Numbered from the stretch's first letter, positions 34,847-44,129 are shown. The stretch: DNA of 64,000 nt from Fervidicoccaceae archaeon (GCA_038878695.1 JAVZVD010000001.1:522024-586023), one strand, 5' to 3'. The notes: a model not told the origin generated them from the sequence alone. Numbers and translations: made by a program.

Positions 34847-36217
34847 TTGCCGGGCGAGGACCGCCGAGCTCTGAGAGAGCTGCTAGGCCTCGCTCTCCCG
34901 GCGGCGCTTCAGGAGGCGGTGAACATCTCGTACTGGTTCATCGACTCCCTCTTCCTCAGTAGGCTAGGCGAGGAGGCCTTCTCGGCTCCCGTGCTCAGCT
35001 GGCCGATCATATACGTCTTCTATCTAGGGGGAGTAGGCCTCCTGCTCGGCGGCACGGCGCTCGTGAGCCAGAGCTTCGGGTTCGGCGACGCGGCGAGAAC
35101 GCGTAGAAGCGCGGGCGCGGTCCTCCTCGCCTCTCTCCTCGCCTCGATCCCCCTCACGCTGGTCCCGCTCGCGGCGAGAGGCCTACTGGTCGAGGCGATG
35201 GGGGTACCGGTCGAGATGCGAGAGGAGGTCGAGGTATACTTCGGCCTTACCCTTCTCGGGATCCCACTGGGCCTCGGGACTCAGGCCTACGCGATAATCT
35301 CCAACGCGCTTGGGGACACGAGGACCCCTCTGCTCATCGAGCTGGCCTCCACGATCTTCAACCTAGCGCTCGACCCCCTATTGATCTTCGGCCTCCTAGG
35401 AGCTCCAGCCATGGGGGTCGCGGGGGCGGCGATCGCCACCGTCGCGGCCAGAGGCCTGGCCCTCTCGCTGGGGCTCCGCGTCCTCTTCGCAAGCGGGGTC
35501 AGAGGGCTCAGGATCTCGCCGAGAGACCTGGCCCCCGACTCGAGATCACTTATTCTCCTCGCGAGGGTGGGCCTCCCTCTCGCCGCCACTAGAGTGCTCA
35601 ACGCACTGGCGGGATTCGTCTTCGTCTCCCTCGTGGCCAGGGCCGGCCCGGCCGCGGTGGCGGCGTATGGCTCGACAGACAGGATAATGCAGCTCGTCAT
35701 GATAGGCTCGACCGGGCTTCAGAGAGCCTCCGCGGCCATGATAGGGCAGCGAATCGGGGCGGGCGATGGGACCGGAGCCAGGAGGCTCGCCGCGATCTCT
35801 TCGCGAGTCATGGCGACCTACATGGCCGCGTGGTCCGCCATCCTTCTCGCTTCCTCGCGAGAACTGACATCTTTCTTCCTCAGCAGCGGGGAGAGCCTCG
35901 CGGAAGGAGCTCGTCTGCTCTCTCTCGTGGCTCTCACGCTCCCCCTCCTCGGCCTCCACCTGGTCATGGAGGCCGTGGCGCGCGGCTCCGGGCGCACCGT
36001 GTACTACATGCTCACGGTCGTGGTCAGGCTGTGGGCCGTGAGGATAGGCTTGGGGCTCGCGCTCCTCGAATCCATGGGCCCTCTCGGCCTCTGGCTTGCG
36101 GCCTCGCTCAGCAACGCCGTCGCTGGAGCCCTGGCGGTTCCGTGGATAACTAGCGGCCTCTGGGCGGCGAGGATCATCGAATCCAACGAGAGGGAGAAAA
36201 ATTTTTCCCCGAGATAG
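34847..36217 (+). CDS. MATE-family efflux transporter
   Basis: 456 residues with about twelve hydrophobic segments in two similar halves, the layout of multidrug and toxic compound extrusion pumps. Family-like segments: YWFIDSLFLSRLGEEAFSA in helix 1 and STDRIMQLVMIGSTGLQRAS in helix 7. It exports organic cations by ion antiport. TTG start at 34847. Substrate unknown; no regulator adjoins. Confidence 0.88.
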   Translation: MPGEDRRALRELLGLALPAALQEAVNISYWFIDSLFLSRLGEEAFSAPVLSWPIIYVFYLGGVGLLLGGTALVSQSFGFGDAARTRRSAGAVLLASLLASIPLTLVPLAARGLLVEAMGVPVEMREEVEVYFGLTLLGIPLGLGTQAYAIISNALGDTRTPLLIELASTIFNLALDPLLIFGLLGAPAMGVAGAAIATVAARGLALSLGLRVLFASGVRGLRISPRDLAPDSRSLILLARVGLPLAATRVLNALAGFVFVSLVARAGPAAVAAYGSTDRIMQLVMIGSTGLQRASAAMIGQRIGAGDGTGARRLAAISSRVMATYMAAWSAILLASSRELTSFFLSSGESLAEGARLLSLVALTLPLLGLHLVMEAVARGSGRTVYYMLTVVVRLWAVRIGLGLALLESMGPLGLWLAASLSNAVAGALAVPWITSGLWAARIIESNEREKNFSPR

Positions 36218-36248
36218 CCTCGAGAGATGCTGAGCGAGCGGGGAGGCG

Positions 36249-36533
36249 ATGAGTCCTTTGAGCTCGGGGGCGGCGCACGGGAGCGAGGACAAGATAAAAG
36301 CGGCCATAAATATGTTGACGAAGATAGTCGGCGACACGAGCGTCCCCAGGAACATAAGGAGAGTCGCCACCGAGGCGATAAATCAGCTGAGGGCCCCTAA
36401 CCTGAGCCCGGGGGTCAGAGCGGCGAACGCTGTGCACGTGCTCGAGGAGATAAGCCAGGATCCCAACATGCCTGTCCACACGAGGATAGCGATTTGGAAC
36501 GTGGTGACGCTCCTCGAGACGGTCAGAGATTGA
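36249..36533 (+). CDS. UPF0147 family protein
   Basis: 94 residues from ATG 36249; a TTG three codons on is possible. Conserved all-helical archaeal protein with the family pattern [34 protein letters not shown] and [13 protein letters not shown]. Function unknown, but the family is nearly universal in archaea. GGGGAGG lies close upstream. The FAU-1 gene starts 29 bases after its stop, so they probably share a transcript. Confidence 0.9.
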   Translation: MSPLSSGAAHGSEDKIKAAINMLTKIVGDTSVPRNIRRVATEAINQLRAPNLSPGVRAANAVHVLEEISQDPNMPVHTRIAIWNVVTLLETVRD

Positions 36534-36562
36534 GGCCTTCCCTCAGAGGTGGCCGCTGACGC

Positions 36563-38089
36563 TTGAGCTCGGAGGAGAAGCCTCCCGGGGCAGCGGCCGT
36601 CAGGGTCAGGGGCATATACTCAACTGCGATCAGCAAGTTTCTACTCGATAGAGGTTTCCGAATAGCGCAGCCTAGCCCCAAGATCGTCGAGAGATTGAAG
36701 CTCGAGAGAGCAGACCACGAGCTGGCCGACGTCACGATCAAGGAGCTCGACGACGATAAGAGCAGGCTTCTCGTGCTCGGACATCCTCGAGCCTTCGACG
36801 ACGTCCTCCGAGCTCTACTCGAGCTCTTAGAGGGCTCTTTCGTCCGAGTGAGCGAGCTCCAGAGGTACTCCACCGTGGCGGTCGAGGTAATCGGCGGAGA
36901 GAGAGGTTCGTGTGTGGCCGCGAGCGGCGGCGCCCGCCTCCTCCTCGATACTGGGAGCTGCGTGCCGGGAAAACTCGTCAAAGCCTCGATAATCAAGGCC
37001 CCGATCTTCCCGAGCGATCAGGCCGTAGCGAGGGAGGGCTTCAGCGTTCTGAAGAGGACTCTCGTTCTCACGAGCTGGCGCGAGCTCAGCTTCAGCGAGC
37101 ACATCAAGAGCAGGTCCAGGAGAGACGAGCTGACTCAGCTCTCGGCCGAGGTTCTACGAGCCGGGCTCGGAGTCAGGTGGCGCAGCAGCGCCGGCGTAGC
37201 CCCCATAGAGGTCGTGAAGTCCGAGCTGAGCGAAGCGCTCGAGGAGGCGAAGCGCCTCTCCCCAGCGCTCCCCGAGCGCGGCGCGGTGCTCAGCCCGGGC
37301 GAGAAGATAGCTCTCCTCACGCTTTCGAGCGTCGACAGGAAATCCCTCGACGAGTTGAGGAGCTCCGCGATTCCGACCGCCTCTTTTCACCACACGCTGA
37401 AGATGCAGGGGCTCGCGGGAGGAGCCATGGCCGATCTCGCCGACGAGCTCGTCGAGAGGGGGCTGGACGGAGAGCTCGTGGGGCTGGCCGCCCTGGAGCT
37501 CTCGCTCGAGAAGCTCCTCGAGCGCCAATCGATCGAGCTCAGGCACTACACGCCTGAGGGCGAGGTGATCCGGATAGGCCCGGCGCGACCTTCTCGGCTC
37601 GCGAGGACGAAGAAGGGCCCGGTTCTGCTGCTCGAGAGGAGAGCGAGATCCGCGGGGACCTACGATGGAATCGGAGCTCGGAGAGAGCCGGGGGACCTTA
37701 TGCTCACGGCCTGCCCCCTGGGCGCGTGGTTCTCGCTACACGCGTATTTCGGAGCCGACGAGAAGCTCAAGGGGTTGTACCTCAACGTCAACACGCCGGC
37801 CGAGCCTCTCGAGGACTCCATAGCGTATCTCGATCTGCAAATCGACGTCGTGAAGCGCCCCGGAGAAGCTCCCGACGTCATAGATAGGGAGAAGCTCGAG
37901 GAGGCGGCATCGAGGGGTCTCCTCGGGGAGAGGCTTAGAGCTAGAGCGCTGGAGGTCTCGGAAGAGGCCGCCTCCGCTCTCTCGAAGTCCGAGGATCCGA
38001 GGTCGCCGAGCGATCTGCTAGGATTGCTCGAGGCGCTGAGCGAGAGAGAGCGGCTCTTTGGGTTCAAGCTCTCCTCGGGCAAACGTTAA
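36563..38089 (+). CDS. Ribonuclease FAU-1 (RNase E/G-like with DUF402)
   Basis: 508 residues. The N-terminal part contains an S1-like/RNase E-related RNA-binding region (VRVRGIYSTAISKFLLDRGFRI), and the C-terminal DUF402 domain is unmistakable: YDGIGARREPGDLML, WFSLHAYF, GLYLNVNTPAEPLEDSIAY and LDLQIDVVKRPG. FAU-1 proteins bind AU-rich RNA and take part in 5S rRNA or other RNA maturation. TTG start at 36563. The stop at 38089 overlaps the likely promoter of the following tRNA-Leu gene. Confidence 0.88.
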   Translation: MSSEEKPPGAAAVRVRGIYSTAISKFLLDRGFRIAQPSPKIVERLKLERADHELADVTIKELDDDKSRLLVLGHPRAFDDVLRALLELLEGSFVRVSELQRYSTVAVEVIGGERGSCVAASGGARLLLDTGSCVPGKLVKASIIKAPIFPSDQAVAREGFSVLKRTLVLTSWRELSFSEHIKSRSRRDELTQLSAEVLRAGLGVRWRSSAGVAPIEVVKSELSEALEEAKRLSPALPERGAVLSPGEKIALLTLSSVDRKSLDELRSSAIPTASFHHTLKMQGLAGGAMADLADELVERGLDGELVGLAALELSLEKLLERQSIELRHYTPEGEVIRIGPARPSRLARTKKGPVLLLERRARSAGTYDGIGARREPGDLMLTACPLGAWFSLHAYFGADEKLKGLYLNVNTPAEPLEDSIAYLDLQIDVVKRPGEAPDVIDREKLEEAASRGLLGERLRARALEVSEEAASALSKSEDPRSPSDLLGLLEALSERERLFGFKLSSGKR

Positions 38090-38119
38090 TTCTCGCTCTC
38101 GGAGCTCTTCCTCCCTCGG

Positions 38120-38207
38120 GCGGGGGTGCCCGAGCCAGGACAAAGGGGCGGGACTTAGGCTCCCGTGGCGAAGGCCTGCGTGGGTTCGAATCCCACCCCC
38201 CGCACCA
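38120..38207 (+). tRNA. tRNA-Leu (TAG)
   Basis: 88 bases with CCA encoded, class II with long variable arm. Anticodon loop CTTAGGC gives TAG (38156-38158). All other bases match the tRNA-Leu(CAG) at 33211-33298. The AT-rich GTTAATTCT at 38085-38093, overlapping the FAU-1 stop, is the probable promoter element. Confidence 0.96.
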
Positions 38208-38222
38208 TCGAGCTCATCCACG

Positions 38223-38729
38223 CTATCGAGGAGGCCATCTCCTATCGAAGAAGACGCTCTTGCTGGTCGCGCTGAGAGGCACCCCCAGCGCGAAGTCCGC
38301 GTCGATCAGGCCGAGTCTCAGCGCGGCGTTACCCGCCGTGAGCATGATCCTGTTGTCGACTCCGAGTTCTGCCGCGGCCCTCACCGCGGAGCCGAGCGCT
38401 ATGCCGAGGTTCACCAGGCTCAGAGCCTCGTTGAGGCCTACTCGGAGGCCTTCCATCGATTTCAGGCCGAAGTCCACGATCTTACAGCCCACTATCACGA
38501 CGGCCGCCGACCTCCTTACGGAGATCGCGTCTCTCGCGTAGAATTCGCCGAGCTCGGCAGCCATCTCCTCCATCGCTTTCGCGAGCATCTCGATCTCCTC
38601 CGGCCTCTCGAGGATCCTCGCGCGCACGTTGTCGACCCCTCGAGCTTTCGGGGCCGTGATAGCGCTGACAACCATGAGCCTGGCCGCGGCTAGGATCCCC
38701 TCTCTGAGGGCCTCGCTCTCCTCAATCAA
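38223..38729 (-). CDS. DUF2148-family protein lacking the cysteine cluster
   Basis: 168 residues. The N-terminal SAITAPKARGVDNVRARIL, EEIEMLAKAMEEMAAEL and FYARDAISVRRSAAVVIVG match DUF2148, usually described as a ferredoxin-like domain. The family normally has a following CxxC-type cluster; here there is only one Cys (VGCKIVDFGL). The Fe-S function is therefore probably lost. TTG start at 38729, only 18 bases from the divergent PAC2 start. Confidence 0.65.
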   Translation of the reverse strand: MIEESEALREGILAAARLMVVSAITAPKARGVDNVRARILERPEEIEMLAKAMEEMAAELGEFYARDAISVRRSAAVVIVGCKIVDFGLKSMEGLRVGLNEALSLVNLGIALGSAVRAAAELGVDNRIMLTAGNAALRLGLIDADFALGVPLSATSKSVFFDRRWPPR

Positions 38730-38747
38730 GCGCGGTCACCGCGCGGG

Positions 38748-39590
38748 TTGGTGAGAGGCTTGCTTAAAAAGCTCGGCAGCCTCTCCTTCTCCTCGAGGGA
38801 AGGCGAGGTGAGCGAGGCGACGTTCCCGCGCAGAGTCGAGGGGCGCGGATACGTGGTCGTCGAGTACGGCGAGGTCGACCTCTCGGGCAAGGTAGTGGTG
38901 GTGGGATTCCCGGGCATGGCTCTCGTGGGCAAAATGGCGGCCGAGGTCCTCATCAATAGGCTCGGCCTCACGAAGGTGGCCTCGCTATACAGCACGCGCT
39001 CGCCCGGCGCGGTCCCCGTGGAGGAGGGCATACTCAAAGCCGCCGAGATAACGGTCTACGCCGGCGACGGATCACCCATAGCCGTGGTGACTTCCTCCTA
39101 TCAGCCTCCGAGCGACGAGAGCCAGAACGCGCTCGCCCACGAGGTGTTATCCTACCTGAGCTCTCGCGGAGCTAAGCTGATCATCTCGGCTGCGGCCTAC
39201 GTGAGCCACGAGCCTCCTCAGCAGAGGAGAGTCTTCGCGGCGGCCTCCAATAGGAGGATCCTAGAGAAGCTGGTGAAGACCGGGGCCATCCCGATGAGCG
39301 GTGGCATATCCGGGCTCAACGGCTTAGTGCCGGCTTTGGCCCCCGTCTACGGCATGGAAGGCGCTGCGTTGTTGGGTGAGGCCGAGGAGCTCTACGTGAC
39401 GAGCGGCCTGATAGACCATAGAGCGGCGGCCAGCGTCGTGGAGCTCGTGGCCAGGCTCCTCGACATCGAGATAGAGGTGAGCGACCTCATCAGAGCGGCG
39501 GAGGAGATCGAGAAGCGCATCACCAGGGTCTCGAGAGAGGAGGCGGCCGAAGAGGCGGAGGAGAGAAGGCCTCCTCCGACTCACATGTGA
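38748..39590 (+). CDS. PAC2-family protein (proteasome assembly chaperone-like)
   Basis: 280 residues of the PAC2/DUF75 family: VVVVGFPGMALVGKMAAEVLINRL is the diagnostic strand-turn-helix, with SAAAYVS and MSGGISGLNGLVPALA downstream. Archaeal PbaB-like relatives help assemble the proteasome. The C-terminal ~30 residues are charged and variable. TTG start, followed directly by GTG. The downstream kinase-like gene begins 27 bases after the stop. Confidence 0.85.
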   Translation: MVRGLLKKLGSLSFSSREGEVSEATFPRRVEGRGYVVVEYGEVDLSGKVVVVGFPGMALVGKMAAEVLINRLGLTKVASLYSTRSPGAVPVEEGILKAAEITVYAGDGSPIAVVTSSYQPPSDESQNALAHEVLSYLSSRGAKLIISAAAYVSHEPPQQRRVFAAASNRRILEKLVKTGAIPMSGGISGLNGLVPALAPVYGMEGAALLGEAEELYVTSGLIDHRAAASVVELVARLLDIEIEVSDLIRAAEEIEKRITRVSREEAAEEAEERRPPPTHM

Positions 39591-39617
39591 GGGGCTCGAG
39601 GGAACCGGTGCACGGCA

Positions 39618-40340
39618 TTGCCGCTGTGGCCCGTGTCGACGAAGCTCAGACTTGCGCTGAGCTCTCTGAGCTCGCAGAGCGTCGTGGTCGAGAGAGAAGG
39701 CAAGAAGATCGTAGTCAAAGACTACAACAGGCCCGCCTCGCTGAAGTGGCTGATAGCGCTTCTGCCCCCGGCGGCGCGGAGCTACCCCTTTGAGTTCGAT
39801 CCGTCTGTCAGAATGGAGAGAGAGCTGAGCTTCTTCGAGGACCCGCCCAGCGGCGTCGGGGTGCCGAGGATCTTGCTCGTGGATCGCGAGAGGAATATCG
39901 TCGAGAGAGAATACGTGGAGGGGGAGCCACTCTCGACCGACCCCCGCGGCCGCTCGCGGGACCTCGGCGCGGTCCTCGCGCTAGTGCACTCGGGCGGGCG
40001 CTGCATGGGGGACACGAAGCTCAACAACTTCATCGCCTCCGGGCAGACGATATACGTCGTGGACTGCGAGCAGTGTCTCCGCGAATGCGACAACCCCGGC
40101 TACAGAGCGTGGGATCTGGCGCTATCCAGCGTCCTCCTCTACTACACTAAACCGACGGCCTCTCTCGAGGACTACGAGGAGCGCCTCGACTCCTTCCTCG
40201 CGAGCTACCTCGAGAGGCTGAGCGCGGAGCGCCCGAGCGCCTCGAGAGTGTTGAGTACGGGGCTGCTGAGTCTGCTCCCTCCGAGCCACGGTCTCCTGGC
40301 TAAGAGGCTCCTGGGGTCGAGGCTCGGAGCCCCTCCTTAG
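39618..40340 (+). CDS. Small protein-kinase-fold protein
   Basis: 240 residues. Kinase features: ATP-site Lys in KIVVKDYNRPASLKWL, hinge-like VEREYVEGEPLS, the catalytic loop MGDTKLNNFIA (HxDxKxxN type with GD) and the metal loop VVDCEQC (DFG equivalent). It resembles the Bud32/RIO/Kdo-kinase-like branch of small archaeal kinases, but the family cannot be fixed. It lacks the Bud32 signature, so it is probably not KEOPS. Substrate unknown. Overlaps the convergent Tes gene by four bases. Confidence 0.65.
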   Translation: MPLWPVSTKLRLALSSLSSQSVVVEREGKKIVVKDYNRPASLKWLIALLPPAARSYPFEFDPSVRMERELSFFEDPPSGVGVPRILLVDRERNIVEREYVEGEPLSTDPRGRSRDLGAVLALVHSGGRCMGDTKLNNFIASGQTIYVVDCEQCLRECDNPGYRAWDLALSSVLLYYTKPTASLEDYEERLDSFLASYLERLSAERPSASRVLSTGLLSLLPPSHGLLAKRLLGSRLGAPP

Positions 40341-42049
40341 ATGAAGCCCTCGTAGGTCACGCGATAGAGCGGGTGGCTCGTCAGGGCCCTCAAGTCCCTC
40401 GAGTACTTCTCGCTCACTCCATAGCGATGGGGCCTTCCTCTCCAAGAGCTCATCGGCGCGCCGAACTCCTTGAACACGCTATCTCTGTATATCTCGTTGA
40501 GCACGTTGTACGTGCAAAACGGTATGATCCTCCCGTCGGGGCTCGCGTAGTGTATGTTGCATCTCATCACCCTCTGCACGTCGTAGTTGTACAGGTCCAT
40601 GAAGTGCATTATCCCTAGGAACAGAGCAGAGTAGTGCAGCCTCCCCAGAGCGTCGTAGCTCCTCTTGGTGAATATGTCGATGAGGAGCCTCGTGAGGCTC
40701 TCCCCGTTGGGCAGCGCGTCCCGCTTCACGAATCTCCGGAGCGACGCCACGGTGGATAGAGCCCTCAGGGCCTTGGCGATCCTGCCCGAGCCCTCGAGCT
40801 TCTCTCGAGCTTCGTCGAGGTGAGCCAGGAATCCATCTACATCGAAGTACTCCGTGAGCGGTCGAAAGACCACGCTGCCGCTGCTCCTCTCGACGAAGAC
40901 GTAGGTCGCTGCTCCGCACGCCACGTGATTGGCCATGAGGAACTGCTCTCTGCCCGTGAGAGCCTCAACGAATTTGGCTATCTTGGCGGCGGCCGGGCAG
41001 GGGTACCAGGACTCCCTCCCGATCTGCCCGTCGGTCTGCTCCTCGACGAGCCTTATGACGTCGGCCACAGTCACCCTAGAGGCCTCCAGCTCCTGCCTCC
41101 TCATCCTCCCCGTGAAGCTGATGGGCTGAAAGTTCACTCCGCGGACCAAATCCATGTTGCGAGCCGCGAACTTCAGTATGTCCCCGAGAGCGTGATCGTT
41201 GAATCCTCGAATGACCGTGGGCACGAGCACTACGCTGGTCATGCCGGCTCTCCTAAACGTCTCAAAGATGAACGGGACCTCCCAGTGGTTCTTCGGATTG
41301 GTCTTCGGGGTCGTTCCATCGAAGCTCAAGTAAACGGTATTGACGCCGGCCTCTCTCAACTCTCGGACCCACTCCACAGCCAGCTCGGGGCTCCTCAGAT
41401 AGAGCTCAGCCACGCTGACTCCGGCTATGTTGAGCTGGACGTGCCTGACCCCCTCCTCCTTGAGAGCCCTCACGATCTCGGCGAGGTCGTCTCTCAAGAG
41501 GGGCTCCCCGCCCGTGAGCTGAACCGCTAGGGCTCTGCCCTGCCTGAGAGCGCTCCTAGCGAAGCCCCGTATCTGCTCTATCGACGGCTCGTACACGAAG
41601 CCGGCCTGCTCGGCGTAGAAGAAACAGTACCAACAAGAGAGAGGGCACCTATTGGTCACCACGATGTTGAGGAGGGCGGTGTGGTTCCGGTGCATGTCAC
41701 AGAGACCGCAACTGAATGGGCAGGGAGCCGTCGAGTCAACGTATTTGACTGTCCCTCTCCCCTCCTCTTCGAAGCGCAGGAACCTCCTGTAGAGCTGGGA
41801 ATCACCGTAGTACACGTCCTCGAACTCTCCGTGGTCTGGGCAGGTCTTGCGCACGAGGATCTTACCGCCTCGCTCCACGAGGGCGGCCGGGATTATCCTG
41901 AGACACTCGGGACAGAGGCTGGCCGTGAGCCTCTCGAGCCTCTCCTCCGGCTCGACTCTGGGCCTCGGGCCCCCCACTCTGATGAGAGGCCTGAGAGGGC
42001 GAGCCCCGCTCAGCGCGACGGCAGACCCATCATCCAAGGAGGCCCCCAT
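40337..42049 (-). CDS. tes: Radical SAM tetraether lipid synthase-like protein (Tes)
   Basis: 570 residues from the ATG at 42049. The N-terminal Cys region CPECLRIIPA...CPDHGEFEDVYYGD and PCPFSCGLCDMH precedes the radical SAM CxxxCxxC motif NRCPLSCWYCFFYAE. Later cysteines occur in the C-terminal MRCNIHYASPDG and PFCTYNVL. This matches the MJ0619/Tes family, which joins phytanyl chains of archaeal lipids to make macrocyclic archaeol and GDGT membrane-spanning tetraethers, as expected for a hyperthermophile. A TATA-like ATTAATAACA about 27 bases before the ATG predicts a leaderless transcript, the reason for preferring this start over a longer frame from 42211. Confidence 0.82.
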   Translation of the reverse strand: MGASLDDGSAVALSGARPLRPLIRVGGPRPRVEPEERLERLTASLCPECLRIIPAALVERGGKILVRKTCPDHGEFEDVYYGDSQLYRRFLRFEEEGRGTVKYVDSTAPCPFSCGLCDMHRNHTALLNIVVTNRCPLSCWYCFFYAEQAGFVYEPSIEQIRGFARSALRQGRALAVQLTGGEPLLRDDLAEIVRALKEEGVRHVQLNIAGVSVAELYLRSPELAVEWVRELREAGVNTVYLSFDGTTPKTNPKNHWEVPFIFETFRRAGMTSVVLVPTVIRGFNDHALGDILKFAARNMDLVRGVNFQPISFTGRMRRQELEASRVTVADVIRLVEEQTDGQIGRESWYPCPAAAKIAKFVEALTGREQFLMANHVACGAATYVFVERSSGSVVFRPLTEYFDVDGFLAHLDEAREKLEGSGRIAKALRALSTVASLRRFVKRDALPNGESLTRLLIDIFTKRSYDALGRLHYSALFLGIMHFMDLYNYDVQRVMRCNIHYASPDGRIIPFCTYNVLNEIYRDSVFKEFGAPMSSWRGRPHRYGVSEKYSRDLRALTSHPLYRVTYEGFI

Positions 42050-42070
42050 TCCGTCCTCTATCGCTACAAA

Positions 42071-42107
42071 TGTTATTAATGATTTCCGCGCCCCGCGTCT
42101 TAATATG
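42071..42107. promoter_or_regulatory. Divergent promoters of tes and the THUMP gene
   Basis: Two AT elements lie back to back: minus-strand ATTAATAACA (42071-42080), 27 bases from the tes ATG, and plus-strand CTTAATATG (42099-42107), about 35 bases from the THUMP GTG. Confidence 0.5.
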
Positions 42108-42139
42108 CCAGCCGCTCGTTGAAGTCGTAGGAGAGAGAG

Positions 42140-42694
42140 GTGAAGAGAGCCCCCTTTAATCTGATAGTGACGCACTACCCTGGCTACGATAACTACGTGG
42201 CGGCTCGCCACCAGCTGTTCGACGTGTTGGGCAGAGCGATGGTGGTAGACGACACGAGCTACAGCATCATGCTCCTCTTAGTCGATGACCCCTACGAGGC
42301 GGTAGAGAAAATCAAGAAAGACCTGCCGGTCGCCACCCCAGTGCTGAGGGTCGTGCCTGTGGACGCGGTGGTCGACGTCTACGTCGATAGAGTGGGGCCG
42401 GCGGCTAGGGACAAGCTCTACGAGAAGAGCCGAGACGAGCGGGAGACCTTCGCCGTGAGAGTAGACGGAAGGCTCTACGAGCGGGGCGAGGGCGGGGTCA
42501 TCGTGAGGCTCAGCACCCCCGAGGCCGTGAGAGCTGTGGCGTCTTACATAGATAGGCCAGTCAATTTGAGCAGCCCCGATTGGCTTGTCTATGTGAAGAC
42601 CGTGCGCATGTACAAGTCGACGAATCTGGCCGCTGTCACGGTGGCCAGGCCCGATCAAATATTCAGCTCCGTGAAGAGGTCGGCTGCGCGATGA
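42140..42694 (+). CDS. THUMP-domain protein (TAN1-like)
   Basis: 184 residues. The C-terminal half has the THUMP pattern TFAVRVDGRLYERGE, AVRAVASYIDRPVNLSSPDW and VYVKTVRMYKSTNLAAV. Similar archaeal proteins are Tan1-like adaptors for N4-acetylcytidine formation in tRNA. GTG start after GGAGAGAGAG. Its stop overlaps the glmM ATG by four bases, an association with sugar-phosphate metabolism that has no obvious functional reason. Confidence 0.75.
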   Translation: MKRAPFNLIVTHYPGYDNYVAARHQLFDVLGRAMVVDDTSYSIMLLLVDDPYEAVEKIKKDLPVATPVLRVVPVDAVVDVYVDRVGPAARDKLYEKSRDERETFAVRVDGRLYERGEGGVIVRLSTPEAVRAVASYIDRPVNLSSPDWLVYVKTVRMYKSTNLAAVTVARPDQIFSSVKRSAAR

Positions 42695-44091
42695 GGCGAG
42701 GCCCCCGCCTCTTCGGGACCTCGGGCATAAGAGGCCCTTATCCCGAGGCGGTCAACCCTGCGCTCGCCTACAAGGTGGGTCTCGCGCTGGCCAGGATGAT
42801 GCGAGGCCCCATAAACATCGGCATGGACTCGCGCAAGACTAGCCCGGCCCTCGCCTACGCCGCGGCGGCTGGGGCGATGGCCGGGGGCAGCACGGTCAGA
42901 TTCGTCGGTCAGGCGCCAACCCCGGTCCTGGCCTACAGCGTCAGGAGCCTTGGCTCGAGCGGCGGCGTAATGGTCACCGCTAGCCACAACCCCCCCGGCG
43001 ACAACGGCTTGAAGATCTTCGAGTCGACCGGAATGGAGCTGCGCAGCGAGGGAGAAGCCGAGCTCGAGAAGCTCGTGGAAAGAGAGGAGCTGGTCGAGTG
43101 GAGAGAGGTCGGCTCCTGCGAGGACGCGAGCGGGGCGGCCTGGCTATACCTCGAGGAGCTCTCTCGCAGACTGATGGAGCGCCCCATCGGGGGGGCGAAG
43201 GTCATAGTCGATTGCGCTAACGGCCTCTCGAGCCTCTACACGCCGACGCTCTTGGAGCGCGCGGGGTTCACCGTCATGACGACGAACTGCAATGTGGATC
43301 CCCTCTTCGCCGGGAGGTACCCGGAGCCGAGGAAGGACGTGCTCGAAGCCTACGTGCCTCTCCTGAAGCACTTCGGAGCGGTAGCTCTCTTCGCTCACGA
43401 CGGCGACGCCGATAGGCTGTCCGTGCTCACCCCTAGGCGAGGCTTCGTGAAGCAGGACTATATCATCGCTCTTATCGCAGCGCGCAAGCTCGAGGAGAAG
43501 AGGGGGGAGGTCATAGTGTCGGTCGACGTGGGCAACAGCGTCAAGAGAGTCGTAGAGGAGAGGGGAGGGCGCCTCGTCTTCGCGAGACTCGGCAAGACTC
43601 ACGAGAAGCTGCTCGAACATCCCAACGCGCTGTTGGCGGCCGAGCCGTGGAAGCTCATCGACCCGTCGTGGGGTCCCTGGCCGGACGCGATATATCAAGC
43701 CGCGCTCCTCGGCGAGCTGATCGCCGAGGGAGGAGACCTCGATAGACTGCTCGATGGCGTGCCCTCCTTTAATTGGGCCAGAGGGAGCATCGAGTTCGCC
43801 AATCATAGCGAGAAGGAAGTCGTATTCGAGGCTGTGGCCAACGAGCTGCTGGCGAAGTACGAGAGCAGAGGCCGAACGCTGGAGATAGATGGCCTCAGGA
43901 TAGACCTCGAAGACGACAGCTGGTTCCTCGTGAGGCCCAGCGGCACCGAGAGGAAGCTGAGGTACTACATCGAGAGTCCGAGCGCCGAGAGACTCAGAGA
44001 CCTCGAGGAGGAGATAACGTCGATGATAAGAGACGTGGCCTCGCTCATGGACGCCAAGATCTTGGGGACCACGGTAGACCGAGGATCCTAG
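42691..44091 (+). CDS. glmM: Phosphohexomutase (phosphoglucosamine/phosphomannomutase)
   Basis: 466 residues from ATG 42691. Alpha-D-phosphohexomutase family: N-terminal LFGTSGIRGPYP, the phospho-serine loop VTASHNPPGDNG (Ser98), metal loop AHDGDADRLSV and phosphate-binding RPSGTERKLRYY. It interconverts hexose 1- and 6-phosphates for glycosylation and wall precursors; glucosamine versus mannose specificity cannot be decided. The ATG sits in an ATGA overlap with the THUMP gene, which fixes the start. Confidence 0.9.
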   Translation: MRRGPRLFGTSGIRGPYPEAVNPALAYKVGLALARMMRGPINIGMDSRKTSPALAYAAAAGAMAGGSTVRFVGQAPTPVLAYSVRSLGSSGGVMVTASHNPPGDNGLKIFESTGMELRSEGEAELEKLVEREELVEWREVGSCEDASGAAWLYLEELSRRLMERPIGGAKVIVDCANGLSSLYTPTLLERAGFTVMTTNCNVDPLFAGRYPEPRKDVLEAYVPLLKHFGAVALFAHDGDADRLSVLTPRRGFVKQDYIIALIAARKLEEKRGEVIVSVDVGNSVKRVVEERGGRLVFARLGKTHEKLLEHPNALLAAEPWKLIDPSWGPWPDAIYQAALLGELIAEGGDLDRLLDGVPSFNWARGSIEFANHSEKEVVFEAVANELLAKYESRGRTLEIDGLRIDLEDDSWFLVRPSGTERKLRYYIESPSAERLRDLEEEITSMIRDVASLMDAKILGTTVDRGS

Positions 44092-44129
44092 CCACCCAGC
44101 TCGCGGGGTGTTCGCCGAGTACCGGCGAG

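Noticed and set aside
42049..42211. Longer start for the Tes gene at 42211
   Set aside because: Would extend into the divergent THUMP gene and lacks homology; the ATG at 42049 has a properly spaced TATA element.
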